A stretch of DNA of 64,000 nucleotides from positions 682,001-746,000 of the forward strand of contig MU839840.1 in NCBI GenBank assembly GCA_030411725.1, written 5' to 3'. Numbering within the stretch: position 1 is the stretch's first letter; each line of letters starts with the position of its first letter. Made by a program: the position numbers and the translations under genes. The stretch is from Echria macrotheca. Taxonomy: Eukaryota > Ascomycota > Sordariomycetes > Sordariales > Schizotheciaceae. Below the pieces are notes generated by a model, which was not told where the DNA came from, did not search any database, and saw only the letters and a program-made list of their open reading frames with translations. Below, piece after piece: positions 30,856 through 42,838 of this stretch.

Positions 30856-31975
30856 ATGTCCAACTCGAATCCATCGGAGACGGCCGGGGCGGCGGTCAAC
30901 CGCAAGCTGCACGAGACGCTGCCGGCCGCCGTCGCCGACAAGCTGCCGCACGTGCCCGAGTCCAAGGCCGAGCTCAAGGCCGAGGTCAAGGAGGAGGCCA
31001 AGGCGGCCGTGTCGGCGGGCGCCGCCCAGCTGCGGTCCTTGGTTGCCGGCGGTTTCGGTGGAGTGTGCGCTGTTGTTGTCGGGCACCCGTTTGACCTCGT
31101 CAAGGTGCGGCTGCAGACGGCCGACAGGGGCGTCTACTCGAGCGCGCTCGATGTGGTGCGCAAGAGCGTCGCCAAGGACGGGCTGCGGCGCGGGTTGTAT
31201 GCCGGTGTCAGCGCGCCGCTGGTGGGTGTGACGCCGATGTGTAAGTTCTTCTTGACTCGACTGTGAGGTGCGTATGTCTGCTGATGATGATGTTGTTGCA
31301 GTCGCCGTCTCCTTCTGGGGCTACGACCTAGGCAAGACGATTGTGCGGTCCACGTCGACGGTCGCACCCGACGGGTCGCTTTCGATCGCCCAGATCTCGG
31401 CCGCCGGCTTCTTCTCGGCCATCCCCATGACGGCCATCACGGCCCCGTTCGAGCGCGTCAAGGTTATTCTGCAGGTCCAGGGCCAGAAGAAGTTGGCGCC
31501 GGGCGAGAAGCCCAAGTACAGCGGTGGTCTGGATGTCGTGCGCCAGCTGTACCGCGAGGGCGGCGTGCGGTCTGTGTTCCGTGGGTCGGCCGCCACGCTC
31601 GCCCGCGACGGGCCCGGGTCCGCGGCGTATTTTGCCGCGTACGAGTACATCAAGAAGGCGCTGACGCCTCGCGATCCCGTTACCGGCGAGGCCACGGGCA
31701 AGTTGAGCCTGACGGCCGTGACGTGCGCGGGTGCTGGTGCCGGTGTGGCCATGTGGATTCCGGTGTTCCCTATTGATACGGTCAAGAGCCGGCTGCAAAC
31801 GGCCGAGGGGAATGTGACGATCGGTGGGGTCGTCAGGGGGCTGTACAAGTCGGGCGGGTATAAGGCTTTCTTTCCCGGGTTCGGCCCGGCGCTGGCGAGG
31901 GCGGTGCCGGCGAACGCGGCGACGTTTTTGGGCGTCGAGCTGGCGCACCAGGCCATGAACAAGGCTTTCAACTAG
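30856..31975 (+). CDS. acuH: Mitochondrial carnitine/acylcarnitine carrier
   Basis: Exons 30856-31240 and 31302-31975 (61-nt intron, GTAAGT ... TTGCAG) encode 352 aa. The three mitochondrial-carrier repeats each have their PX(D/E)XX(K/R) signature: HPFDLVKVRLQ, APFERVKVILQ and FPIDTVKSRLQ. Splicing restores VTPMFAVSFWGYDLGK between helix 2 and the first matrix loop. The whole resembles Aspergillus AcuH and yeast Crc1, which exchange acylcarnitines for carnitine across the inner membrane, moving acetyl and fatty-acyl units to mitochondria. An N-terminal tail of about 50 residues rich in Lys/Glu/Ala (SKAELKAEVKEEAKAAV) precedes the first helix and probably faces the intermembrane space. Two CCTCGG-type sites in the promoter agree with induction by fatty acids. 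The 5' leader contains CAG and ACA runs. Confidence 0.93.
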
Positions 31976-33709
31976 TTAATGTCCGGAAGGGAGCTAGCAT
32001 GGAGTTTGGTTTGCGGATCTTCTCTTTTCTAGATGCATCAAGGGATTTCTTTTGTGTGGCGAGTTAGAATAAGCTTGGGTTTGGGCTTGTCAGATGGCGA
32101 GGGTATATATATCGCGAGAATATCAGAGAAATTATGGATACTGTGGCAGGTCGATATATGTCATGCTGTGATCTGGCCGGTGTTTTGGGCTTGTCGTCTA
32201 AACTTTGCTGCCTCGTCGGTCAGTCCCATTGGCTGCTCTCCTTGGTTCGCTCGTTTTGTTCTTCCAAGTTAGAAGTGGGATTTCCCTGCTCGACGGCACA
32301 CTCCCCATTTTTCACCCAGTTCTCGGGCCCAAGATAGAAGAACCTATCTGCTGTCGACGCGCGTATAAGCATCGTCTATCTTGGGAAAGATAGGCAGTGG
32401 CTGGTGTTGGCGGTTCAAAAATTGCGCCGGCCACAGATATTGACATGTGAAAACCATGAGCCAGGATCTATATATCGTGTATTTAGTTCCTGAACATCCC
32501 CCAGACATAAATCCTCAAGCTGCCCTGTATTCCGTGGACGTTCCCACATACCACCTGGAACCACATATCGCTCGCTACCTTGCTTTGCCTGGCCCGACCT
32601 GGCCTGGTACGTTCTGCCTTCTCACACATCCTATCCCTCTAGATCTTGGGCGCGCGTTACTATCGTGACGTACCAATCCCTCCCGCGTCTTCAGACTCGC
32701 CCATCATGAGTCCACATAAAGCGCCGACCTCGTACCATTTGCCCACTGCCCGCTGCCCACTGTTCATCTGTCCAGTCGCCCAGTAGCCCATATGTCCATC
32801 TCCCCATCTACCATCTCTTCAGACTCGCCCACCATAAATGAACCCACAGAGAGCGTCGATCTCGTCTTATCTTCCCACTGCCCATCTACCCATCTGCCCA
32901 GTCGCCCACCCAACTAAACATCGTCCATCCACCCTAAGCCCGTCGACAGCGTAGAACTAATAGCCGACAAGACCGCCCCAACCAGTCCACCATCCAACCG
33001 GCCGCGCTGTCGATCAAACCAGCATCCACAAAAGCAGAAAGCTTCCAGAATTTATCCAGTTCCAGCCAGACAGACATGCCCGATCCTCCCAACGACTTGC
33101 CCAGCCAGAATTTTTTACCCGCCCGGTAAACCGTACACCGTAGAGTGCGCGTCTCCCGTGTCCCATCTCCCGGGTGTCCCATATCCACAGGCTGAAGTCG
33201 TGATGTGTCTCAAACCTCTTCTTCCTCCTTCCCATTCCCGGATTTCTTTTTTAAATATAAGAATGACATTTCCGGGAAACTGATTAAAAGGTTGTTACCT
33301 GGTATTTCATTTCTATATTATTCTCGCCTTTCCCCCCCATCGTCCTATTCCTCCTATTCCTATTCCGCCCCGAAGAAGTGAAGAAAAAAGTGTAAGTCCT
33401 GTGAAGAAGAATGGGATCTTTATACAAAACCACCTTTCCTCCCTCTTCAAAAACACCAAACACTGCCGCGATAAATCCCTCCCCCCTCCCCCTTCATAAA
33501 TAACTATATCCTTCCTCCCAGGTTTGTTTGTCTCCATCCAACGCCCGACTCCTTCACAAAAAAGAAAAAAGAACGATCGTGGTATCTCTCTTACTCTGCT
33601 CGATTACCATTCCATCCCATCCCATCAATCATTTCATATCCCGGGGTATCCAAATATATCATATCCTCATCCCATCCTCATCCCATCCCAGACCCAAACC
33701 TTCGCAAAA
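31976..33709. other. Long intergenic stretch with simple repeats
   Basis: Convergent 3' flanks of the carnitine carrier (+) and an MFS gene (-). It contains a diverged 128-bp tandem duplication and, at 33600-33690, CATCCCAT/CCTCATCCCAT repeats. No gene is recognised. Confidence 0.5.
32689..32912. repeat. Diverged 128-bp tandem duplication
   Basis: The start CTTCAGACTCGCCCA recurs at 32689 and 32817. Both copies go on with a GCGYCGAYCTCGT segment, a CCCACTGCCC segment and a CCAGTCGCCCA segment in the same order, with many substitutions between them. Confidence 0.65.
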
Positions 33710-35898
33710 TCAATCAGTATCAAAAAAACTCCCATTCCGCTTCAGCATATCCAAATCAACAAGCCTCATAACCCGCCCGTCCACCCGCCGCATATCCTCC
33801 CCCCAAAGCCACCACACGCTCCCCACCACAGCGGCAACAACCATCTGCGCGATCGCCACACCAATACACACGGCCCTCAGCCCGTCCCAGCTCCACACGG
33901 CGTTCGGAATCCCAATCACAAACACGCCAGCGACCAACGCGCGCCAGATCTGCACCGCGGCCGCCATGTCGGCCGTGTTGCGCAGCGCGACGCCCAGGTT
34001 CGACGACGTGAACATGGTGCTCGCGCGGACGAGCGGGCGCACCGTCGCGTCGAGCGTGTACGTGCCCGCCGCGAGGAGTCCGAGGACGAAGCTGAGGGCG
34101 GGGAAGTTGATGTTCTCCCCTAAATAGTTGAGGGCGAATATTGATGTTGTTTCTGATGAAGAAGAAGAAGGGGTCATGGTGGTGTCGATGTGCAGACCGA
34201 AGGTTAGGATGCCGATGAACGACAGCAAGGAACCGCCGGCGATGGCGGCCATGTGTGCGCGCGGCGTGAAGCGGGTGTGCCACCATTTTAGGAGCGCAAA
34301 GGCCGCGACGGTGGAGGAGGCGAGGAGCCAGGGGCCGGCTGAGAGGGTGCCGATTTGGGAGGGGGCGCGGTTGAAGGGGAGGGGGTGGAAGAGGAGAGAC
34401 AGAGAGGAGGCGAAGCCCCAGAGGATTGCGTACGGGAGGAGGGAAACTAGAAAGAGAAGGGCGGTCGTGGGCGCGACCATGGCGCGTGGCGCTTGGAGGA
34501 GGGTTGCGCTGTCCGAAGGTCCGCGGTAGGAGTAGGGCTTTATCTTGGAAGCGTACCGGGAGACCGTCTCGAGAGACCAGAAGCGGCGCGGGCTGAGGGG
34601 GAGAGAAACCTTGAAGCGGCTGGCCATGCTGGCGCCTGTCGCGGGGGTTTGCGCGAGGGTGTAGGCGCGGTCGAAGACGGTCTCGGGCGCGCCGAGGGCG
34701 ATGGCCGGCACGGCTAGCACGAAGAATGCGCTGAGGATGGTGAACTGCAGGCTGAAGCCGGTGGGGCTGGTCGAGGCGACTCCCCCGAGGAGAGGAGGGC
34801 CCCAGGTGGTGGAGACCGCGACGACGGCGTATACCGCAATGCGGAGGTCGCGTTCGTGTTCCTGCTTCTGTTAGTTGGAACCCGCGGGGGATGGAAAAGG
34901 GGCACGTACAAAAAACGTATCCTGAATCGACCCCGGCACCAGCACGTCGAACGCGCCCCAGCCGAGACCCTGGAATATCCTCGCGGCCATGCACTGCGCA
35001 TAGCTGGAGGTGACGTTGGTGTTCCACACGACACCGATAAAGATCATCAACAGCGAAGCCAGATACAGCGGCCGCTTGCCGCACACGCGCGCCGCCACGA
35101 GACACGCAAAGCCCGAGGCCGCCGACAGAATCAGCGGCACGCCCGTCAGCGCCGTCGCGTCGGTATACGACACGCCATACCCCTCAGCGAGCTGGGCATT
35201 GACGCTGACAAAGATGGTCTTCATCACGCCCGTCATCGCAACCATCATCAGCAACGCCCAGAAGTTCAGTTCCTTCCTCCACATCGGCCAGTTCTGTCAC
35301 CCGTCAGCACATCCATCTCACTTACAAAACGACGCCCCCCAAAAAAACTTACCAAAGGATCATCCGGATCATCGCTAGGCTGCGGCACAAGCTCAACATG
35401 GCTAAACTTGCCCTGGCCAAACTTGACCGGCCTCCGACTGGAGACGATACTCCCATACGACAACCGCCTGCTCGACCCGACCATCCTCGACGCCGGCAGC
35501 GGCGGCGGCGCCTTCCACTCGGACCCCTGGGAAGCAGCAGTACCCGGCCGCGTGGGCGGGTTCATGGCCAGCGGCGCCTGCGGTCTAAAGGCGGGTGGAG
35601 GCCGTATCGGCGCCAACCTGCTGGGCTCCGCCATCTTGGACATGGGTGGCCGCGGCGGGAGCGGACGGGTGGGCGGGTCCGATGGGGAGTCATCGGCGGT
35701 TCCGGGTCTGGATGTGTCGATTCGGAGTGGTGGCGGTCTCCTCGGTGGTGATGGTGATTCTTTGGAGGGTGGTGATGGGGGGATGGTGACGGTCCCGATT
35801 GTTGGAGGAGGCGTGACGGTCCTCGCCTCGTTGGCGTCCTGCTTACTAGACTTCTCCATGGCGTCCAGCTCCTTCTCGATGTCCTGGCCCAGCCGCAT
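33710..35898 (-). CDS. MFS transporter with long proline-rich N-terminus
   Basis: Three exons, 35898-35353, 35293-34910 and 34867-33710, encode 695 aa. The introns are 59 and 42 nt, phase 0, with GTAAGT and GTACGT donors. The first about 170 residues are cytosolic: a charged start (MRLGQDIEKELDAMEKSS) then Pro/Ser/Arg-rich sequence. Splicing gives DPDDPLNWPMWRKELNFW, the typical entry to TM1 of fungal DHA-type drug/metabolite transporters. Twelve helices follow, with ARVCGKRPLYL in loop 2-3 (motif A region) and RIFQGLGWGAFDVLVPGSIQDTFF (TM4-5). The central loop is about 75 residues. The frame extends upstream through a GTG codon, but the first ATG is at 35898. It is likely a plasma-membrane exporter; the substrate is unknown and no biosynthetic genes adjoin it. 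Confidence 0.88.
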
Positions 35899-38354
35899 GA
35901 TCAACACGCTCGATAAAAAACGAAGGTTGACCGTCGTCTGCTCAGCAGAACGTACGGGTTTGTGTTGGTGTGAGGGGTTGAGCTTGAGAACTCATGAAAA
36001 GCTCCAAGCACAGCTTGGGAGGAGGGGGAGGGGTAACAACACTATTAAGAGAAAAGGGTGGTGTGGTGGTGCTCAGCACAAGAGAGAGGAATGGAAAAAA
36101 GGGAATGGGAATGAATGCATTGACCTCACACACAGCCCGTTGGTCACGACGTTTGCTTGGATGGACGGCTGCGATGCAGATGGCGGACGGATCATCAGAA
36201 GATGCATTACATTTTTTCTCTAGGTTCTGAACTGACAAGTGGGGGGACAGGCCAACGAAGCTAGGAACAAAAAGAAACCGAAGCGGCGATCAAATGCATC
36301 ATTCCATGGTTTCCCAACGACAGCCCATCCGGCTCGTCTCCGAGAAAAAAAAAGACTGATTGCCCATCAAGATCCGCGGTGTTGGACTGTGAGTGTGTGT
36401 GTGTGTGGATGTGTGGTGGTGCGGCATCAGGAAACAGGAGCGACCACGCACCCCGGTCTTTCATGCGGCCCGCCTGGCCTGCGTGCACCAAGCAGGAGGT
36501 CGCAGCCCTGCCCCCACCAGGCTGGCCAATCGGAATCCGCAAAATTTAAGGATCGAGGATCCACCGCCGCCGCTCTGACCAGGCTCTCGGACTCCTCCCG
36601 ATGGCGAGCGCAGGGACCAACTCGAGGCTGAAACGACTTCTGCGACCGCACCTGGATGTCGGTAATTCAGTCTCGACTCTTTCTTTTTTTTGTACAATTT
36701 TGCTGTTGGCATGAGTTATGTGTGTTTATTTTTGGTCTTCTCAAGGAATTCCTTGAGATTGTCAATGATGATGGGGAAAATCAGTGGCACGGAAAGCAAG
36801 CAAGGAGAAGTCAAGTGGTATTTCTGGCCGACGGCTGATTCCGTTCCTGTCGTTTCCCCCTGGCCACTGCATCGTGACATCGCGTCTGCCTACTACCGTC
36901 ACATATCGATGGCAAGCTCTCCACCCCTCACCGCCACCAACAAAGAAAGAATTACGTACGGTATTCTATCTCTTCTACGGTTTACCGCGAACTGTCATGG
37001 CCGGTTGCCGGCAAGGGAGCTTGTCCGAGTGAACGTGGACCCTCAGGCTTCAGCATGGTCTACCCTGTGACGTCGGCAAACTTGGGACGAAGGCCGAGTC
37101 CCCCATGTGCCAGTCTGTCGCGGGCAAGACGAGGGGTCAATACCTAGCAGATCGATCGGATGGTCGGTGGCCTAGAGTATCTGATCTGATCCGGGAAGCT
37201 GGTTGCCTTCGTTCTTGCAATTTCCCTCATCCATTCTGTCCATTCCCGAGGATGTTTGCTTGTGGCTTCCACTTCCCTCAATCCCAGGGAGAGAGACCAA
37301 CCCAGGGAGACGGTGCCGGCTGAACTCAGAGCCGTCCCACGGGCCACCACCCGTGGTCCTGTAGTGGTGGGCACAAAAAGACGCGGCACGGGTTGGTCGT
37401 TAATCCGTTTGTTTCTTGCTGACCTCCCGCGCCGCTCAGCATGAACTCGGCCTTGGCTACCCCCAACCAGGTTCCACAATGCTCGCCCATGGAAGCATGA
37501 TTGTGATGAAGCCCGGTAGCTCTCCTAGTGGACGATCACGCATCGGTCTGTACCGGCAACACCACTGCCCGTGGTCCACCAAGCTTCATCGGGACCCAAC
37601 ATCGCTTCACGTGGGTCGTCCACTTCTTGGTTGCTGGGCTTAACTTCGTCATAGGCATGGCCATCTACCGGGAACACTCCTCTATCGATATCAGTGTTTC
37701 CAAAACATGATCCACCGTTGATAGGCCAATCGCCACCCCCATCACCTCCTGATTGTCTGTCACCGTTTCGACATTCTCGCTTCCACCGCCGATGCACACC
37801 ACACGCCGTCCATGGCGGCCACCGCGGCCTCGGCAATGTCTGCCAACGTTGCAGTCGCCACCGGCACTTGTTCTCGCTGTGACTTCGTCTGCCCAGCGCA
37901 TCGCGAGTGGCCGCCCCTCGGCTATCCTATCAAGCATTCGACGCCAACATCTCCCCGTCAAAGCTCGGCCTGCGCGGGGCAAAGAGATAGTTGTTCTGGA
38001 GGTCCTCCCAGAAGAAAAACTGCGCCGGGTACGACACAGGGCCGCGGGGCTCATAGAAGAAACCTAGACAAAGCCCTCCCCACAGACGGGGACAGGCAAT
38101 GGTGAGCCAACATGTCCCCATCTCAAAACAAAACATGGAGATCCGCTTGTTCGCTGTGCATTTTGCCGGGGAAACGCGGCCATATTTAGACCAACTCTGA
38201 TCGGTTTCCCGGAAGACAGGCAGACACTGTCATTGCCCACAACCTGGGAATAGATACGGGTAAATGGGGATGTGATGATCATGATGTTCTGGCGGGAAAC
38301 ATGTTTGATCGGTAGCTGCCGTCGGCCGTCTCACGTTTGTGTATAGACCTCAGC
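35899..38354. other. Long intergenic stretch (2.5 kb)
   Basis: This is the MFS promoter region and the 3' flank of the F-box gene. A GT microsatellite lies at 36393-36406. Between 37525 and 38136 on the minus strand three different frames each read like protein for 50-90 residues but do not connect by plausible splicing; see the rejected list. Confidence 0.4.
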
Positions 38355-39218
38355 TTAGATGGATGCGATCACAATGGCTTTACCTGAAGTCGTCACCTCC
38401 TGTCTCTCCGACCGCTCCACCATCAGCAGCAGCCACCCCGCGCGCACTACCACCTCGTCAAACTCGAGCCGGTATGCCAGCGGCATCTCGTCGCCAACCG
38501 CCACCAGCACCGCGCCCGGCTGCTCGCGCTCTGCAACCCGGAACCGCACGCCGACCGTGTGTGCCGTGTCTGCCCACAAGATTGGCGCCGGCGCCGACCC
38601 TGCGTTCGCCGCAAGCCAGTTCCGCCAAACCCGGATCAAGCCGTCGCCCACGTTGACGTGGCTGAGGAATAGCCCCGGCTTGGGGCCCATCTTGACCAGG
38701 TTAGTCACGGTGCACAGCTGCGAAAAGAGCACGTCCTCGTCGAGGAATATATCCTGCGACGGCACGTCGGGGAGGTCTGGCGATGCGCCCGGGACAGCTG
38801 CTGACGAGGCGGTGAAGTACCGGCGACGCCCACGCCGGTTCTCATCCTGCTTGACGGGCCGGAAGTGCGAGTACGAGCTGGCTAAGCTGGACGGGGTGAG
38901 CTCCGACTCCGGGTCAGACAGACCGTCGGTCGAGAGGTAGTCGCAGTACAGGTACGGCGTTGACAGCTTGGCGCTCGGCTGGTAGCACTCGAGGATGAGC
39001 CGGTGGTCGGGCAGCGCGGCCGTGTCGGCCAGACGCTGGCGGAAAAGGCGCAGGACGGCGGAGCAGAAGCGGCGGCTCACGGTGGTGAGTCGGAGGAGCT
39101 CGTCCGAGGGCAGGTGCGTCAGGACGGAGAGGAGGATCTGGCGGTCAGCGACGTCTTCCTGTCAGGGAAGTCTCCATACCTCGTTCGGGACGGTATTGAT
39201 GGTATTTGAGGAGGCCAT
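38355..39218 (-). CDS. F-box protein
   Basis: Exons 39218-39180 and 39137-38355, with a 42-nt intron (GTATGG ... CTGACCGCCAG), encode 273 aa. Splicing yields NTVPNE-ILLSVLTHLPSDELLRLTTVSRRFC, a textbook F-box at residues about 8-45; without it the frame meets a TGA. The remainder has SAKLSTPYLYCDYLSTDG, a disordered Ser/Pro/Arg part, and a conserved-looking VKMGPKPGLFLSHVNVGDGLIRVWRNWLA. F-box proteins link substrates to SCF ubiquitin ligases. The ATG context (CCAAAATGGCC) is good. The frame ends at GKAIVIASI, but a GTAAAG lies just before the stop (38391), so a further 3' exon cannot be excluded. A shorter acceptor at 39159 would make an impossible 21-nt intron. Confidence 0.8.
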
Positions 39219-39701
39219 TTTGGAAAAGTAGGAGAGAACCGCTCAGTTCACTTTTGAGGAACCATTGGCGTCGCAACTCATACCGGCGTCATTGTGTGAG
39301 CATTATACGCTGACTCCGCACCGCTTGGGCGTCGCTAATCAGAGTGGGAAGGCCGGGAACCGTGATTCCAGATTAGTGAAGCGGTGAGGTGCGTATTCCC
39401 GCGATGGATACCGCGTAGAGAATCTGTGTGACGTGTAAGACGATGGTGGGTAAGATGATGTGAAGTGATTCCATAGGTGACGTTCGCGGGGGCGGGGTTA
39501 CCGAGGGCGGAATCGGCGATGAGTTATCTCCGACGTCAAGGGAAAATAAAGATGCAGCGAAGGGCAACTCAAGGTAAGCATTGGAATAGTATTCGCAAGA
39601 AAATTTCACGACCCTGCAGATTCTCAATTTTACCATCATCTGACCATCGGGAGACGTTGAGGAAGGCGCAATGGGAAATTTCTGCAACTGCCCGATAAGA
39701 C
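39219..39701. other. Intergenic, F-box to HET gene
   Basis: This is the promoter of the F-box gene and the 3' flank of the HET gene. No other feature was seen. Confidence 0.4.
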
Positions 39702-41737
39702 CTACGATGCAGCAACGTCGGTGACGGTCGTTTTCTCCCCGATGGTGACCGCTACAACCAGTCCTTCAACACCGAGAAATTGTTGCCTTGACACGGTTGC
39801 AGTGACAACTACTTCGTTGCCCCGCGGGCCCCAGGTGGCCTTCCATTCCGAACTTAGCGACCGTAAAGCCATGTCCCTCTTAACAAAACTCAGCAGCGCC
39901 TCGTTGAAAGTCTGGAAACCGGTAAGGGGGTGCCATTGACGACTGAGGCGGATGACGGCCTCTCTGCTGTATACCCCCATAACCGTGCTCCAACCGACCA
40001 CCTGGCAGAAATAGCCGGCTTGTCTCTGCCACCATCGTCGAGGATGCCATGCGTCTGCGGAGTCACCCGGAGGGGTCCCCCAAATCACGAAGAACGCGTC
40101 AACGAAGGGGCGCTCGAACAGAAGGACGCCGTTGATCTTATACCCGTTCATGGCCACCCAGAGCATATCTGTGAGATGAGTATGCGGGTGGTCCTTGGAC
40201 CACACCGGCATGGGAGGTAACAACCGATTTCGGATATATTTACATTCGAGCACATTGACCAAGTCCCAGTCCGAAATGTGCGTTTCCCAGTTGTACGCGC
40301 AGTAACCGCGTTGCGATTGCCACGTCGTCATTGGAATAGTCGCGAGGACGAGCTGGACCGGCGTAGCCACACTGAGATCGATAGGATGGTTTGTCGTTGG
40401 ACCTGGCCGTTTAGTTAGTATATATCCTTACATGTAGGTACCGGTTTGGAGATGTACCTACCGAGCATAACGTGTTCATCGCCCATTTCGACGATAAAAT
40501 AATCTGGTCGCGCCCGGAAGTACGTATTCGCTTGCGTCGGGGACTTGTACAGAAGCAACGCCACTCTTTTAGTGTAGTTTCCATCCGCGCAACAGTTCAG
40601 GATGGCCAAGTACGCGGATACTTGTTTGCTCTTTCCATCATGCTCAAAACTGCCTTGCTCTATGCCTTCAGAGCGGGCTAAAGTATAGCAGAGCGCAGTA
40701 TCCTTGCTCAGGCTGCCGAGGGGAGAGAGCAGAACTGTCATGCTCAAGCCACCGGGATGCACGCTTCCCCGTTCTCTCCCATCCTCGTCCCGTAAATTCT
40801 GGATCTCGCTACCACAGGCAAAATATTCCGGCGATGGTGAGAGAATCCAGTCCCATCGTCCGCCAGGCCCCACGCTGGCCAAGTCCCATGCCCTGCCTGG
40901 GCCTTCCCCGATTTGAGGCATACGCCAGGCTAGGATGCTGGAGTCGAAACAGTGCTTGACAATTTCCTCCTGCAGCCTCAAGAACGCCTTCTCGTCGCCT
41001 TCGCCATAAAGGAGCGGCATGTTGATGTCGAAGAGCCCCAGCAAGCAGTAAGCCATATCTTCAGGCCGAGTTGTCTGTCGCTGCGAGACCCAGCTCATCT
41101 TGGCGGCAACGGAAATCGACATGAGAACCTGTCTAACGACCCGAAGATATGATGCACCTGGAGCTGCATCCCAGGGAAGATGGCGGGTGAGGATGGATCG
41201 ATAGATACCTGTCTGCTCTGAAATGGGCTGGGCGAGGGACTTGCGTTGACCAATTTGGTTCCACCCGGCGTCGTAGAAGACCACGTCCGACGGCGCGATG
41301 AGCTCCTGCAGCGTCCAACCGCGTTCGAACCACCGACTGGATAGGAATTCGTTGGTGGCATTCTTGTCGCCCCCGCTTAGTCTACCGCCGTCTTCATAGT
41401 CGGCCAGGTAGGCCAGACACACCCGGCTGAGGGCGTACCACTCGAACATGGAGTTGATGGCCTCGGACAGCTCAGCGCTGCTGCTCTTATCGATGCACAG
41501 TGTGTCGATCCAGATGAATTCGAAGCCGAGCTCGCGCGCCACCTCGCACGCCCGCTGTACCTTGTCCCAAGCTTTGCGGGCATGCGCGATGGGGCGGCGG
41601 TCTGGCGTGGCCATGTCCTCGAAGAGGACCTCGTCGTCACCCCATGTGTGAGATAGGATAGCGTACCCCCTGCCGTCCACATGGTAGGGGGTGATGAAGG
41701 ATTTCAGAGTGAACAACGTGGTGTGGAGGAGGCGCAT
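39702..41737 (-). CDS. HET-domain (heterokaryon incompatibility-type) protein
   Basis: Exons 41737-40462 and 40402-39702 encode 658 aa; the 59-nt intron has GTAGGT donor and an ACTAAC branch. It starts MRLLHTTLFTLKSF, the standard beginning of this HET subclass. HET blocks are YAILSHTWGDDEVLFEDM, ACEVARELGFEFIWIDTLC IDKSSSAELSEAINSMFEWY (written here in two parts), and SSRWFERGWTLQELIAPSDVVFYD. Residues about 230-300 contain MSWVSQRQTTRPEDMAYCLLGLFDINMPLLYGEG, also shared by HET proteins. The C-terminal 350 residues are not recognised: no NACHT, WD40 or ankyrin repeats. HET proteins can trigger cell death on non-self recognition in fusing hyphae. The open frame extends 68 codons upstream of this start, but without family features. 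No known partner gene (SNARE-like, HeLo, PNP) adjoins it. Confidence 0.9.
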
Positions 41738-42838
41738 TTCGATATCGATGTACCAAGAGAGTTGGAAAGTTGAGAGTTGGGAATGAGAGGTGAGGCTCTT
41801 GAGGAAACGGGAAGGCTCTGTCGAAATTGAATGAAGGGAGGAGGCAACCGTTGCGGGGTATCGACATGCAGTCGCCTGTCTACCTGGTAAGGGGGGTACC
41901 GTGCATTCGTTCCCAGTGATCAGGCGAAGCATAGCTAACACTAGCCTGCTGACTATGTGCCGTTCATCTGTTCTGATGATTTAAATTACGGAATCTGTTT
42001 CCATCTTTTTGACTTTTCACCCCCAAAAATTGGTTTCTGACGCCAACCCTGCGCCCAGAGCCATGTTAATTCAATACCAGGACTTGAGATGATTGGGTGA
42101 ATAATAACAAGACTGGACGGCCGGACCAATCACGAACTTAGCTCGAAACTAGGGAGTCAACGGACCATTTGATGAGCTGACAGTTGACATCTACACTTGA
42201 CTTCTCATGACAATCATCAAATGACGGCGTTTCTGCTTATACTACCTCGGCGGTGAAACGTCCCTCGTCCCTCGAACTGGCCACACAACTGACAGCCACC
42301 TTGGAAGACAACACAACATCTGTGATAGTCCGAGTGTTGATATAAAGCTTCTAGTGGCAGGTTTATACCCAAACAAGGTGTCGGTGAAGTGAGTCATGTC
42401 CCTTTTGTCGAATGCGGTCGAGAAATAGAAAAAAAAGAACATCTCACGGTGAAATAGGCCTGGAGATACCTGGAGAGTCCATTCCTTATAACGGTACCAA
42501 GTTTGAATTTGTTTCTCCTGATACGTTTCCATCCATACCCCGGTCACAGAGCCAAGCCGGAGGATTTACCCGGGGAAGTTGTAAAAGTGGCAAAACATAG
42601 AGGTAATCACCGCACACTTGTCAAGAGCAACACTTCTTCCCACGTCGAGTTGAAATCCAAAACTTCGCTAGTATGCAATTTGTCCAGATGCTTTGATACT
42701 ACCTAATTGTACCCACCCGACATCCGTTACTCCAGTTTTGTATGGTATATTGGTATCGCTTCCCGTTATTTTCGAATCCATCAAACGCGCTCGCTCTGAT
42801 CACTTGATAACAATGCCTTCATCCAACAGTACCTAGCC
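41738..42838. other. Intergenic, HET gene to phosphatase gene
   Basis: This is the HET promoter and the phosphatase 3' flank. It is AT-richer than its neighbours (about 41980-42750). No gene is recognised. Confidence 0.4.

Noticed and set aside
33756..35105. 449-codon alternative frame on the same strand as the MFS gene
   Set aside because: It is an out-of-frame shadow (His/Arg/Pro-rich); the MFS frame with two introns shows all family motifs.
34856..36223. 455-codon plus-strand frame
   Set aside because: It is antisense to the MFS gene and continues into its promoter; no recognisable features.
37525..38136. Three protein-like minus-strand frames (WEDLQNNYLFAPRRP, ADEVTARTSAGG, DPREAMLGPDEAWW)
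   Set aside because: They are in different frames and no GT-AG or GC-AG pairs connect them. This could be a decayed gene, but I cannot support one.
39159..39179. 21-nt mini-intron in the F-box gene
   Set aside because: It is too short for spliceosomal removal; the 42-nt alternative restores a canonical F-box.
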